Assembly: GCA_949825025.1 (NCBI GenBank)
Contig: OX463779.1
Location: forward strand, 31,380,359 to 31,444,358
Direction of reading: 5' to 3'
Length of the DNA stretch: 64,000 nt
DNA from: Siphlonurus alternatus
Taxonomy: Eukaryota > Arthropoda > Insecta > Ephemeroptera > Siphlonuridae
Positions 1 to 12,213 of this stretch are shown in pieces; position 1 is the first letter of the stretch; the number at the start of each line of letters is the position of its first letter. The notes under the pieces were generated by a model, which saw only the letters and a program-made list of their open reading frames with translations, did not search any database and was not told the origin of the DNA. The translations under genes and the position numbers were made by a program.

Positions 1-550
1 TGTTGAGCTGGAGCAAAACTTCTTACGGCACTAATTAGCACTAATTGAGCACTAATTATTGCACCCAAAATTGGAATTAGTGCTGCAAGTGGGGGGGCTG
101 CCGTGAAGTGAGCCCCCCATTTTTCCGATTTTTTTTTAATATGAAGATATTGAGCTGAAGCAAAACTTCTTACGGCACTAATTAGCACTAATCGAGCACT
201 AATTATTGCACCTAAAATTGGAATTAGTGCTGCAAGTGGGGGGGCTGCCGTGAAGTGAGCCCCCCATTTTTCTGATTTTTTTCGAAAATGAAGATATTGA
301 GCTGGAGCAAAACTTCTTACGGCACTAATTAGCACTAATCGAGCACTAATTATTGCACCCAAAATTGGAATTAGTGCTGTAAGTGGGGGGGCTGCCGTGA
401 AGTGAGCCCCCCATAATTCAAATTGGATTTGAACATGTGTTTACAGGGGGGCTGATGTTTGTCTTACGGCACTAATTAGCACTAATTGAGCACCTATTAC
501 TTCACTTAAATTTGGAATTAGTGCTGAAAGTGGGGGGGCTCACTTCACGT
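1..550. repeat. Tandem (satellite-like) array, 147 bp period, four copies
   Basis: The landmark CTTACGGC recurs at 22, 169, 316 and 463, exactly 147 bases apart each time. The first three units are nearly identical. The fourth keeps the spacing but is diverged in its first part and ends near 549. Each unit holds two inverted pairs: GCACTAATT against AATTAGTGC, and GGGGGGCT against AGCCCCCC. A single unit could therefore fold into two hairpins. The array begins at the window edge and probably continues outside it. No reading frame is seen. Confidence 0.93.
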
Positions 551-2454
551 ACATACCAACGTTACATTTAAATTCAAAAAATTTGAAAATTTATTGTAAT
601 GAAAAGAAATAGAATTTACACAACAATTTTATCGTAAAACCCCACAATATGATTATATTTATTTTTTATTTTGATAAATATTATTTTGTAAGAACTTAAG
701 ACGATTATTAAAATTTTTTATATAATAAATGTAATTAAAAAAATATTTTAAAAGACTAGAAAAGCATGAAATTTTGGTATAACATAATAACAATTAGTAA
801 ATTTACATTTACACGTTTAATGTTCAGTCGCTCATAAAAAAATTTGTTAATTTATATAATTTTTTTATTTCACGATCAAAGTGTTTTTTGATCTTTATGA
901 TTTTTCAACGTAAAAAGAAATAACGTATAATACTTTTAGCATATTTACAAAATATGGGCAGTTCCGTAAGCTCTACGTTGAATATTACAGAGAATAAAAT
1001 ATTGATTGCTACGTTAATAATTTAGAAACCATATAATATTGCTTCGTAATTACAAGTGACACGAATGGAGTAATCAATTTTAATTTGATAATACATCGAT
1101 TTAATTCGAAGCATTTCCACAAGTGTCAGGTTTATTCCATAATGTATTATATATGTTGCTATTTTCTGACAGTAAAAAGTATTTACTGTTATTGATTCGA
1201 TTAGTTGGGCATGATATTTTTTATGATTGCTTTAATCAAACGTCCATTTCAATAACAATTTAACGTGATAGAGGGGTCAATAATTTTATATATACAAAAT
1301 TGCTACCTAGCTTTTTATTTTAATATAAAATTGTATGGCCTTTATCAGAACATACAGACAAAATAAATACAATTTAGAGATTTTTTTTTTTTTATAATAT
1401 TGCATAAAAAGGATACATTTTGGGTTCACTTGATGCTTGGGTTCTGCATTTTTCACGTCACCCATTGATGTTATCATAGTATTTTGTTATCAATACTGTT
1501 TTTATACGCATGATTGTTTGATCAATAAATATTTATTACTATTAAATTGATTTGAAAACATTATTTTAAAATTATTGACCAGTGAAATGAAAAAAAAAAA
1601 AAATCATTTGAAGTCCCTATTTCACTAATATCACGTAAAAATATCGTGATTTTGAAGCATCAAAATTATTGTATTATTACAATAAAATAACTACTATTAC
1701 ATTTGTTTCAGGATTTTTATTATATTGTAGTTTAAAACAATAAATGATAAATGTAACGACGAGTTATTTTATATTTCTGTTACTACTTTATGATACAGTT
1801 GTAAACCGTTTGGTCGCGTGTTTGCTTTGTCATAGAATGCACCGAGTTAGATAGTACAGTGTCATACAGTATATTCGATGGATAAAATTTCTTACAATCT
1901 TTGACAAGAGTTTCTGTGATTTACTCTACAATCCTTTAAAAAACTGCGAAAAAAAAAAGTCCGTGAAATGATTTTTTTTAAGGGAGGAGGACAGAAACTT
2001 TTGATATTTTTTAAAATAAAATTTAACTAATATTAATAATATTGATATTTTCTTCCAATTTTAAAGATTGCTACTATAATTAAGGGGTGTAAACTAATTA
2101 TTAATTAATGTGCACAGGGTTATTGTATACCTCTATAAGTCACCCCTTAAATTATCATAACAAGCACGTGTTCATCATCCCTTGATAATAAGGGTTGCGT
2201 TGTTTCATCCTAATTGACTATCCCAAGCTTCATTAAAATGAATGAACTATAGAAGCAATTAAGAAACTTCTCACCTACAGTTTTGTAAAATTTTAGAAAC
2301 CTCCCGGAAGTAGCTGGAACTTCATAGTTTGGAAATAATTTTAAAACTATGTACACTCTTGTTACCTTACTGAATGAAATTATACAACCAGGCGAACACT
2401 TTATCTTGGCAAGAGTGAACATCGAATTACAGTGAGAGAGCAAAGATCTTTGAG
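551..2454. other. AT-rich non-coding stretch
   Basis: Very AT-rich sequence with short A and T runs. The only short reading frame (2210-2443, minus) has no recognisable motif and lies in ordinary AT-rich sequence. A CCGGAAGTAGC motif at about 2304 is shared with the dispersed repeat annotated near 35150, 48690 and 57480. Nothing else is recognised. Confidence 0.7.
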
Positions 2455-2936
2455 AATGGGGTACTGACCGGTATTTGAGTTAACAATACTAGTAAAAAGT
2501 ACTGTGAATTCTATGAAGAACGAGCCCTATTAGAGCATTCTACGACAATTTGCTGATTTTATATGAATTTTTAAAACTTTTTTTGATGACGTCATACCAT
2601 TGAATCTTAAATGGGAAAATGCATCAGTTAACATTGCTGAAATGAAAAGTTATTAAGGTAGGAATTTGAAACATTCATTGTCGTGATTCTAGCACCTAAA
2701 AACCTTGCAAATTAAGGTTTGGTTACATTTCAATATGAAGTATGGGATTTGGCAATGTTAACTGATCTATTTTCCCATTTAAGATTCAATGCTTTGACGT
2801 CATTTTTGAGAGGTTTCAAAAATTCATATAAAATCAGGAAATTGTCGATAGGGCTTGTTCTTCATGAAATTCTCGTGCCTTTTGAAATGTTGACAAAAAC
2901 TTGAAACTTTTTTTTTTTTTTGGTCAGTACCCCATT
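2455..2936. mobile_element. Foldback (MITE-like) element, 482 bp
   Basis: The ends are inverted copies: AATGGGGTACTGACC at 2455-2469 and GGTCAGTACCCCATT at 2922-2936. Inner segments also pair, including the stretch around TGACGTCA at 2587-2594 and its partner at 2795-2802, so the two halves form long imperfect arms around a loop near 2660-2750. There is no transposase frame, and the short frame at 2719-2904 is simply one arm. The superfamily is not assigned because no clear target duplication was seen. Confidence 0.8.
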
Positions 2937-3755
2937 TGTAAATTAATCGGGTAGGGGTGGGGATGAAGGTGGGGGTGGGGGGGGGAGTGTTCAACACAAA
3001 CTTTGTTGGTCTAGAACTTTATCATAGGTAGGTTAAATATAATTCTAAAAATAATTCTTTACGTTAATTGTGGTTTTTGAGTAAGTTTCATGATAATATA
3101 CTATAAAATTTAAATCAAATTATTCTAAAATGCTTATGTTATATACTTGCATATGATTAAAAATTCTAAAATGCATATGCCGAATAGCCGGGTTAGGCCT
3201 TGCTGTCAGAAAATTGGTGCATGTTTTCTTACCAAATCCTTGGCTTCCGCATTCTAAAACTCCTTAGCTGCTTAGCTCCATATATAACCTTTTACTTTTA
3301 ATCAAATGCTTATTTAATTAATTAATTATAATCACACTATATTTTCCTATTTTAGCTGGCTGTGTGGGAGTTCTCTATAGCCAATATAATTTAAATTCAA
3401 TGTATGTATCTTATAATTTTATAATTGCAGGAAAAGTTAGTATTATAATATATATTTTTTTGTAATTTATTTTTCATCTCCAAGCATAAAAAATTAGTTA
3501 AATTTCCCAGAAATAAGAATGAGGAAAAGAAATACTTTCCGGCTCATATTAAAATTTAAATATAAACCTTTAAATTGGTTAATGTAATTAGTGTAATTAC
3601 ATTATCTTGGAGTGTAAAATTTGAAAATAAAAAATATAAAGGTAATTTGAATTTCTAAAATAATGATACCATGAGATGATAGATACATGTCAAGAGATAC
3701 ACTCGAATAAAAATAAAGGCGAAAGTGTATGTAATTGCATCAATATAATTATTAA
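2937..3755. other. AT-rich non-coding stretch with a short G-rich run
   Basis: A G-rich run (GGGGTGGGG type) sits at about 2948-2990, directly beside the foldback. The rest is AT-rich with no gene, RNA or repeat recognised. Confidence 0.6.
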
Positions 3756-3910
3756 TGGGTGCGATTCACAAAGCAGTTAGCCAGGTTTCTAACCACGTTT
3801 AGCTTAACCACGTTTAACTATACCTGTTTTACGTGTTAAACCACCTAGTTAAACGTGGTTAAGTTAAACGTGGTTAGAAATCTGACTAACTGCTTCGTGA
3901 ATCGCACCCA
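3756..3910. mobile_element. Palindromic MITE, family A (GCGATTCACGAAG type), copy 1
   Basis: About 155 bp of inverted repeat running from GGGTGCGATTCAC to GTGAATCGCACCC. Internal pairs include AACCACGTTTAGCTTAACC against its inverted partner. The same sequence recurs at 29576-29736 and 50804-50958, with a diverged relative at 47758-47880. It is a non-autonomous DNA element with no coding capacity. The target duplication is unclear here; AAT stands on both sides. Confidence 0.9.
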
Positions 3911-5881
<1,971 letters not shown>

Positions 5882-6650
5882 CATAGCCCTCTGGTGGAAG
5901 GCCAAGACCTGACCGCGCCCACTTTTCAATAGCCGTCCTACTGAGCAGCAGGTTTGCGTGTAATCAAATGGGAGAGGACTTCACTTTGGTCGCGGTTTAC
6001 GACAACTGCGCTGTGTGCTAGAGTTTTGAAAATGAAACTAGTTTAACTCTAATATAGTCTAATCTTGCGTAACAACCTTCTTTTTCACGCAAAACCAATA
6101 TTAAAACACTCCAATTAATGTTTTATGAACCCGACTTCTGTTACATCTGCGCATGCGCGAAGCCGTGAAGGAAAAAGTCAGTTTACTGGCGATGACGTCA
6201 TATAAACATTGAAAACCTTTCTTCATAGCGAGTGACTTTCACTTTACTTAATTGCAATTTCTTTACTTTGTATATCAAGTAAAGTTATTTACTACACCGA
6301 AAATAATGTATGAAAGTTGATGCAAGTACTTTTATGCATTTTCAATATTCCGTGAAGTCATGATACATATCCAAAGCTTGGAAGATATAACTAAGTTCCC
6401 GCCCTGACCTTACCGTAATATTTCTCAGGTAGTATAATATTTATCAACTAAATAAAATAATCAGCACGCAGGAGACTACATTAAAGTAGTATCGCACTAC
6501 AAGATACCTTCAATAATATCAGGTAAATATTTTAAAAAAAATATTTCCTCCCCATTACTTTGCGTGTTATTTTTTAAATTTCAGACGGCTAATATCTTGA
6601 CAGTTGACGATCGCCCCCTGCTGGTCTTGGCCTTCCACCAGAGGGCTATG
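5882..6650. mobile_element. hAT-like non-autonomous DNA element, about 769 bp
   Basis: The terminal inverted repeats are 28 bp and perfect, beginning CATAGCCCTCTGGTGG on the left (5882-5909) and mirrored at 6623-6650. The flanks carry a direct repeat: GACTGTA at 5875-5881 and 6651-6657. It becomes the 8-mer GGACTGTA if the last G is counted as target. A CA...TG end with an 8 bp duplication fits hAT elements, though the one-base ambiguity remains. The interior has a palindromic GCGCATGCGC and one TGACGTCA (6193). No transposase frame is present. Confidence 0.85.
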
Positions 6651-6759
6651 GACTGTATAATAAGCTACCATGCTGTATTAGAGAATTGTCAAATTACAAA
6701 GATTTTAAAAAATCAGTGAGTATTAGTGTTGTTTTTATAGTGTAAATGCTTATTTGCAA

Positions 6760-6890
6760 TCTAAGTTCTAGTTTTTTGTTTGTTAATATCTTGTTTCTGA
6801 CGTGTCTAACCCTTCATTCAAAGTGCTGCATTTTATAATGTTTGTATGCTTGGAAAATTGACGAATAAAAAAGTTTGAATTTGAATGCCA
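6760..6890 (+). mobile_element. Possible 3' end of a non-LTR retrotransposon
   Basis: The stretch ends in an AATAAA-like signal followed by a short TTTGAATTTGAAT tandem tail, the form taken by the 3' ends of many insect and other animal LINEs. No coding part, 5' boundary or target duplication was found. The call rests only on the tail. Confidence 0.35.
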
Positions 6891-6892
6891 GT

Positions 6893-7014
6893 ATTTGACA
6901 CCGGGCTATCACAGTGAAGGACGTTCGGCAGCTGTGGTCGGCACCCCAGGCGTCAGACGGTGGAACTTAAACTTCCCGTCCAGTCGTACCCCAAACTTGG
7001 TTCAAGAAATCTAG
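6893..7014 (+). other. GC-rich patch with an open frame, unrecognised
   Basis: A patch of about 120 bases far richer in G+C than its surroundings. One plus-strand frame stays open from before 6893 to a TAG at 7012, reading through Gly-Thr-Pro-Gly and Arg-Arg-Trp-Asn. No start codon or splice signals were identified. GC-rich DNA has few stop codons, so this could be chance. It might be an exon relic or part of an old repeat. Confidence 0.2.
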
Positions 7015-7021
7015 AAAGATC

Positions 7022-7146
7022 ATAGGCCTGTTCGTAAACCTTGTTCGGTGTACACTTTCTACACCTGATCGACCTTATATTCTATGTACATAAGGTCGAT
7101 TGGGTGCAGAAAGTGTACACCGAGCAGGGTTTACGAACAGGCCTAT
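7022..7146. mobile_element. Palindromic MITE (ATAGGCCTGTTCG type), 125 bp
   Basis: An almost perfect palindrome whose arms begin ATAGGCCTGTTCGTAAACC and contain GGTGTACACTTTCT. If the outer TA on each side is taken as a target duplication, the element is 7025-7144 with Tc1/mariner-style flanks. A single similar end occurs at about 10341 (ATAGGTCTGTTCGTAAA), and related ends at about 47060 and 47130. Confidence 0.88.
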
Positions 7147-8365
7147 TGACAAGCGATAAAGTTGTAGGTGTCTTAAAAAGTCCTAATAAAATAGAAAATG
7201 AAAGTAAATGTGCGTGCTACAAATATTAGTTAAAAAATGGTATATTTTAAAAATTGTTTTATAGATATATGGTACAGGTAGAAAAAACATACAAAAATAA
7301 AATAACCATAATTGTTAATAATTTTTATTAACATTGTTGGCACATGAAAATTTGAGCAGAAGTATAACATGCATAAAAATGTTAATGTTTATACAATGCA
7401 TGTTTTTTTAGCCTAGAGGATATTACAACATTGTTGATTCTGTAGTAACAAAGCGTTCAGCTGTTTTCGTTCCGCTTAGCTGCCTACATACACGCACATG
7501 ACCAGGCTAGCTATATAGAAGGTAGGACCGCGGCTTCATGCTGTGAAGGGTAATCAATGCACACTCCGGTTCAATTAAAGACTCCCACTTAATGAGCTAC
7601 ACCCTCTGAACTCTATACATGTTTTTCCTGAAGAATGCACCCTAATTAGTTTAGAATTCGTATAGTAGATTGACTAAGGCAGGGCAGTCTCCTACGTAGG
7701 AGACTGCCCTGACTAAGGCAATGGACTTGAGTATATTATATATAGAGTAGTAACAACTTTTTATGCAACCATAACATTTTTCTTTCTTTAGTTCTTTTTG
7801 TTTTATTGGTTAGAATAGTTCTAAGAGTTTGTGTGAAGTAAAAGTTCAAGCTTCGTATTAATATTTAATGTACTGAAACTCTCGTACAAAGGCTTGAGGT
7901 TAGGTCAAGAGCTTATTTAACTTCATTCTAACCAGAGTAGGAACATGGTCTTTACTATAATGATAAAATTATACATAATATTATCAATATATATATAATT
8001 AATATATGAAACACAAGTTATATAATAGTTTATTTTTTATGTATCATTGGTGTCATAAGTTCGTTCTCGGGTACCAATATTCTTAATGATTAATTCTGGT
8101 GCATTTAGTAAGTTTTCCATACCATATAATTATTATATATTTAATATAGTTTATATATTTCCCTCAGTCACACCAGGATAATACTGATGTGAATTATTAT
8201 ACCATGGTTATCACGGTTTGGAATTGAACCAAAAAAATTAATCAATAATTTAGCTTGGTTCTTCAAAAATCACAATGATTTAAAAGTTACTAACCATTGA
8301 ACAAAATATTCAGTCTCAAATTTCATTAAAAGCAAAAAATAATTAAATAAAATGCACCCCTCCTC
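7147..8365. other. Mostly AT-rich non-coding stretch
   Basis: Apart from the small palindrome at 7672-7720 and a moderately GC-rich part at 7440-7620 with no recognised content, this is AT-rich sequence without features. Confidence 0.6.
7672..7720. mobile_element. Minimal palindromic insertion with flanking direct repeats
   Basis: A perfect 32 bp palindrome (7680-7711) starts CAGGGCAGTCTCC, ends GGAGACTGCCCTG and is centred on TACGTA. It is flanked by the 10-mer GACTAAGGCA at 7672-7681 and 7711-7720, which overlaps the palindrome by a base or two. This looks like two hAT-type inverted ends fused with no interior, plus an 8-10 bp target duplication. A rho-independent style terminator makes no sense in this genome. 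Confidence 0.7.
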
Positions 8366-8644
8366 CTAGAAAGTAAAAGTGTGGTTTAACTTTATCCTAC
8401 CTTGTAACCACTTACTTTGGGTCGGATTCACCAACCGGTCAGTGCACGCATGTAAGGGGCGTGGTCGCTGGACCGAACACGGTCTCTTGTTACGCTTCTG
8501 AATTATGGACTGGGGGGCTAGGGGTGGCGTGCGAGCTGCATCACTGATAAAGCCACGCCATCTTGGTATCACGACGATACCACAACATCCATGTCCCTTG
8601 TGAACATGAAGCGAGGGGTGCAAAGCAATTTGGAAGAAAAACAA
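8366..8644 (-). other. CpG-rich patch, candidate exon with splice donor
   Basis: A CpG-rich island in AT-rich DNA. On the minus strand a frame of 92 codons is open across it. The GC-rich part ends at a strong donor-like site, CCCAAA followed by GTAAGT (GT at 8415-8414). No protein family was recognised in the translation, and the upstream acceptor is not clear. It could be an exon, a non-coding RNA exon or part of an uncharacterised repeat. Confidence 0.25.
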
Positions 8645-9687
8645 ACAACATTAGGTAGCAAATTGAAATACAAGGCATGCAACAAGCAGCATATAGCAGC
8701 TATTAGGTAAAATATTACTTTTATACATTAATGAGAAAGACGTGTTAAAAGCATACACGTATTTAATTTCAAAGCTTTTAAACACGTTTCTGTAAAGTAT
8801 AAATTAAATTCATTGTTAATATTATTTTCTATATAATAGTTACAAGTTAAATCATGATTTTGCATCAGTGTATAATTTTTTCTTAAGCAATTAATTTTGT
8901 GAATTATGTATTCATTTCTACTGTAGCATGGTGAATAATGTGTATAATGTGTGATCAATCAATTAAATTTTACATTAATTTATTGGGCAAACATTAATTT
9001 TACTTATCATTTTAACCTAAACAGATAAATCAAAAATATAACTATATACAGAGCTGCTAATTATTAATTACCTAAATTTTCCTTGAAGATACTTTCACAT
9101 ATTCCGAAAATGGTTCAGAAATCACGCCGTGACACGCCGCAAAAATATGTAGCTCCGTATAAGAAAATCAAGGTGAACTTGATTTTTCTGCGAAGTACCA
9201 CAGTAATTTTCGAGTAATAAAAATGTATGTGAAGGAAACTTAAGAAAAACTTTATTTCTAATAAAACCTGTGGATGACTTTAAATAAATTTTAGATAGAA
9301 CAGAGATAGCTAGAGGCGTTTTTACGACGTAAGCCATATCCATAATACGCCACCGGGCAATGCTTACATCCATTACACCACAACAACCCCTCAGAGTGCG
9401 AGTTTGCTGAAGAACATAAGTGTCCTAACGGTTTTCTGTACAAGCTCTCAAAATAAGAAACAAGAGCTTTGCTATTAAAAGTTCAGAACAAAGATGAGGT
9501 CAATGATAATATTTTTAGCTTTAAGAATTTTATGATTTTTACATCCTGTAAAGTAGGCAATTAGTTGAACACAAAATAGCTAATATTTAAGAAATTGAAA
9601 ATTGTGAGTAAGTTTATTTATTATAAGAATGAATTGAATATAAGTCGAGATTTTTATGACTGAACTTTGAAATATACTGACTTTTGA
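8645..9687. other. AT-rich non-coding stretch
   Basis: No recognised gene, RNA or repeat. The short minus frames at 8728-8958 and 9122-9373 show no motif. Confidence 0.55.
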
Positions 9688-9809
9688 ACACTCCTCGCTT
9701 CTGAAAAGTTCTCTTTTGCACCCTTGTTAATCACCATTGTGATATACATAACTTAAAGAGCATGGCAATTAACAAGGCTGCAACAGAACTTTTCAGAGGT
9801 GAGGAGTGT
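9688..9809. mobile_element. Small inverted-repeat element, 122 bp
   Basis: The ends pair: ACACTCCTCGCTTCTGAAAAG on the left, mirrored by CTTTTCAGAGGTGAGGAGTGT on the right. Inside, CTTGTTAATCACC and its partner also pair. A related element with the same CTTGTTAATCACC core lies at 22613-22720. It has no coding content. Confidence 0.7.
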
Positions 9810-10764
9810 ATATTAAAGAAATATGAACAACGTGTACAGTATGTCAGAAAAAACAACTAATTTTTTACGATTAAATTGGGGAAAACGCGTTTATTTGAAT
9901 TGAGCAGTAAAATTTCTTTTGTATTCCATCTCTCTCGAAAATCACAAAAAAAAACTAATATTTTCTCTAATTTATTCGTGCCATATTCACTTCTTGCCTC
10001 TGCGAAGGGAACTTTTCAGAGGCAAGGATTGCACTTGCCGATACAAAAATATGTAGCATTAGGATGACGTTTAAATGCGCTTTATTTTTTATTTATCTTC
10101 TACACATTATTATAGAAACATGGCATATAACTAGCTGCAGGAAGTGTTTTAGGCAAGTAGTATGAATTTTGTTGGTACAAGATTTTAGAGAAAAACAAAT
10201 TATTATAATCACAGAACATAAAAATAAAGAAAACACCATATGCATTTATAATTTAATCATTGTTTTAAATACATAATTTAGCATAAAAATTTCGTAAATT
10301 CTGAGAACAACTTAATTTTAATTATCATTTTTGTTACATAATAGGTCTGTTCGTAAATTCACAATCATTAATTGTGTTCTGATTTTGTATTTCTAATATA
10401 TTTTATGGGCTACACTAACCAGGTTAATAATAGAAATAAATATAGTAGTATCTGTAAAACCTATATTAACTACTCCTGCATCTATAATAGTATATGTTAT
10501 TATACCACATTATTACTACAGTAAATTGCAAACAATAAACATTTTCATTTTTATGATTACAATAATAATAAAGTTGCCTTGTTTGCGTATAATAAACAGT
10601 AAAAAATTAATTTACATAATTGAGAATATTGTTATAATAATATCATAAATTATAATATTAAGTGAAGTATTATATTTTTTTGCTCTAAATTTCCATACTA
10701 TTGTTCTGAAATTATGTAAATTGTATGCAAGTACAATTTTCTGTTTAAAATAAGCAGGTCAATA
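9810..10764. other. AT-rich non-coding stretch
   Basis: Contains a short hairpin at about 9993-10026 (TTGCCTCTG against CAGAGGCAA) and a lone end like that of the 7022-7146 MITE at about 10341. Nothing else is recognised. Confidence 0.6.
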
Positions 10765-10810
10765 ATCAATATCAGGGATCGGATGCGGATGCGGATGCAG
10801 ATGCAAGATG

Positions 10811-11030
10811 CAGGGCTATTACTCTATTGAACCGGGTATAGTCACTCCCTTCCGGCTTATGGAGGCCCAATTCTGAATTCTGATTGGCTTAGAAATAACC
10901 CGTTTTGCTGAAACGCCTTCCTATTGGTTAAAAAGGGGTTATTTTCTTGTTGTTTACAAATTTCAACAATCCAATTTTTTTTGTAACGGTCGTGAGTGAC
11001 TTTACCCGGTTCAATAGAGTAATAGCCCTG
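10811..11030. mobile_element. hAT-like MITE nested in the outer element, 220 bp
   Basis: The inverted ends CAGGGCTATTACTC and GAGTAATAGCCCTG bound the element; the arms extend about 30 bp. The 8-mer GCAAGATG stands at 10803-10810 and 11031-11038. The second copy of the host repeat at about 11273 shows GCAAGATG running straight into CACACGG, which is the uninterrupted site. Insertion, target duplication and empty site can therefore all be read from this window. There is no transposase frame. Confidence 0.93.
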
Positions 11031-11350
11031 GCAAGATGCACACGGATGCGCAAAAATGAATGCATCTGGATGCGCATCCCAGATGCACGGGAAAAAAATT
11101 TGCAACCATTTAACACTTTTTTTTTTCTCTTTTTTTATCATGTTTTTTGCTAATAGCCTCTAAATAAATCTTTAACACGAGACATTTTTTTAACATTTAT
11201 TTGCCACTTGTCGTTTAAAATTGCAAGAAACAAAGTGTATTATAAAAACCAAAGATCGGATGCGGATGCAGGTGCAAGATGCACACGGATGCGCAAAAAT
11301 GGGCTTGCATCCGCATCCGTGCATCCCGGATGCACGGGAAAAAAATTAAA

Positions 11351-11511
11351 GCATCCGGATGCGCATCCCAGATGCATAGAAAATAAATTTGCATCCGGAT
11401 GCGCATCCCAGATGCATGAAAAATAAATTTGCATCCGGATGCGCATCCATGGATGCACGAAAAATTAATTTGCATCCGGATGCGCATCTCGGATGCACGA
11501 AAAAAACGCGT
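11351..11511. repeat. Tandem units of about 40 bp inside the outer hAT-like element
   Basis: Four successive units begin GCATCCGGATGCGCATC at 11351, 11391, 11431 and 11472. Each contains the palindrome GGATGCGCATCC and an A/T-rich spacer. A fifth, partial unit forms the right end of the element. Confidence 0.9.
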
Positions 11512-11533
11512 GCATCCGGTCCCTGATCAATAT

Positions 11534-12181
11534 TGATTCGACATTCTATTAAAGAACGGAGAATAAGACTAAAGCGTAATTGAGCTATTTGAAAATATTT
11601 CTTGATTATAATACTAAAATATCAATGAAGGTTAATTATTTTGAAATCAATCTAATCATCTTTTTAACCTATATTATTAGTAATAATTTGCTATTTGTTT
11701 TAGGTAACAAAATGCACAATTACACATAATATTCTTGCATTCAAAATATTGCCCTAAATTTTCTAAGATTTACAATTTCTGGATTTACAATTTGATTTTA
11801 ATTCTAAAATAAATTAAAACTCCTCGAAAATGTGTACCAGTGTCAGAAAATGGCAGTGAGTTTGAGCTTTATATAAGTTTTTCAGAATTTTCAGCATCGA
11901 TAATTTTCAGAATAAAAACAATTTATCTCCATAGATTTGCATAGAAACGTTCAGAAATATATGGTAGTTGGAATTTTCTAATAACTTAAAAGTAAAATAA
12001 AAACATAAACAACAGTAACAAATGGAGCAGCTGCAACATTGCTCACATTTATTACATCGTTAAAATATTCCACTTTTATTAAGAAGATAATGAGAAATAG
12101 GTTGAAAATTTATCCAGAGAATTATTTCCCCGAGAGAAAATGGACTGTTCTTTGTATGTCCCCAGGTGTGACGTTTATTTG

Positions 12182-12213
<32 letters not shown>

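Larger units (their letters stand above)
10773..11525. mobile_element. hAT-like element rich in GGATGCGCATCC repeats (outer)
   Basis: It begins CAGGGATCGGATGC at 10773 and ends GCATCCGGTCCCTG at 11525. The 8-mer ATCAATAT lies on both sides (10765-10772 and 11526-11533), as expected for hAT. The interior consists of GGATGC/GCATCC palindromic motifs, with a tandem series of units about 40 bp long starting at 11351, 11391, 11431 and 11472. A second copy of the 5' part begins near 11253. About 228 bp of the length is a nested insertion, so the original element was roughly 525 bp. Frames predicted here are repeat artefacts. Confidence 0.9.

Noticed and set aside
11208..11487. Frames rich in His-Pro-Asp-Ala and Cys-Ala-Ser repeats
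   Set aside because: They come from the GGATGCGCATCC units in all frames and both strands.
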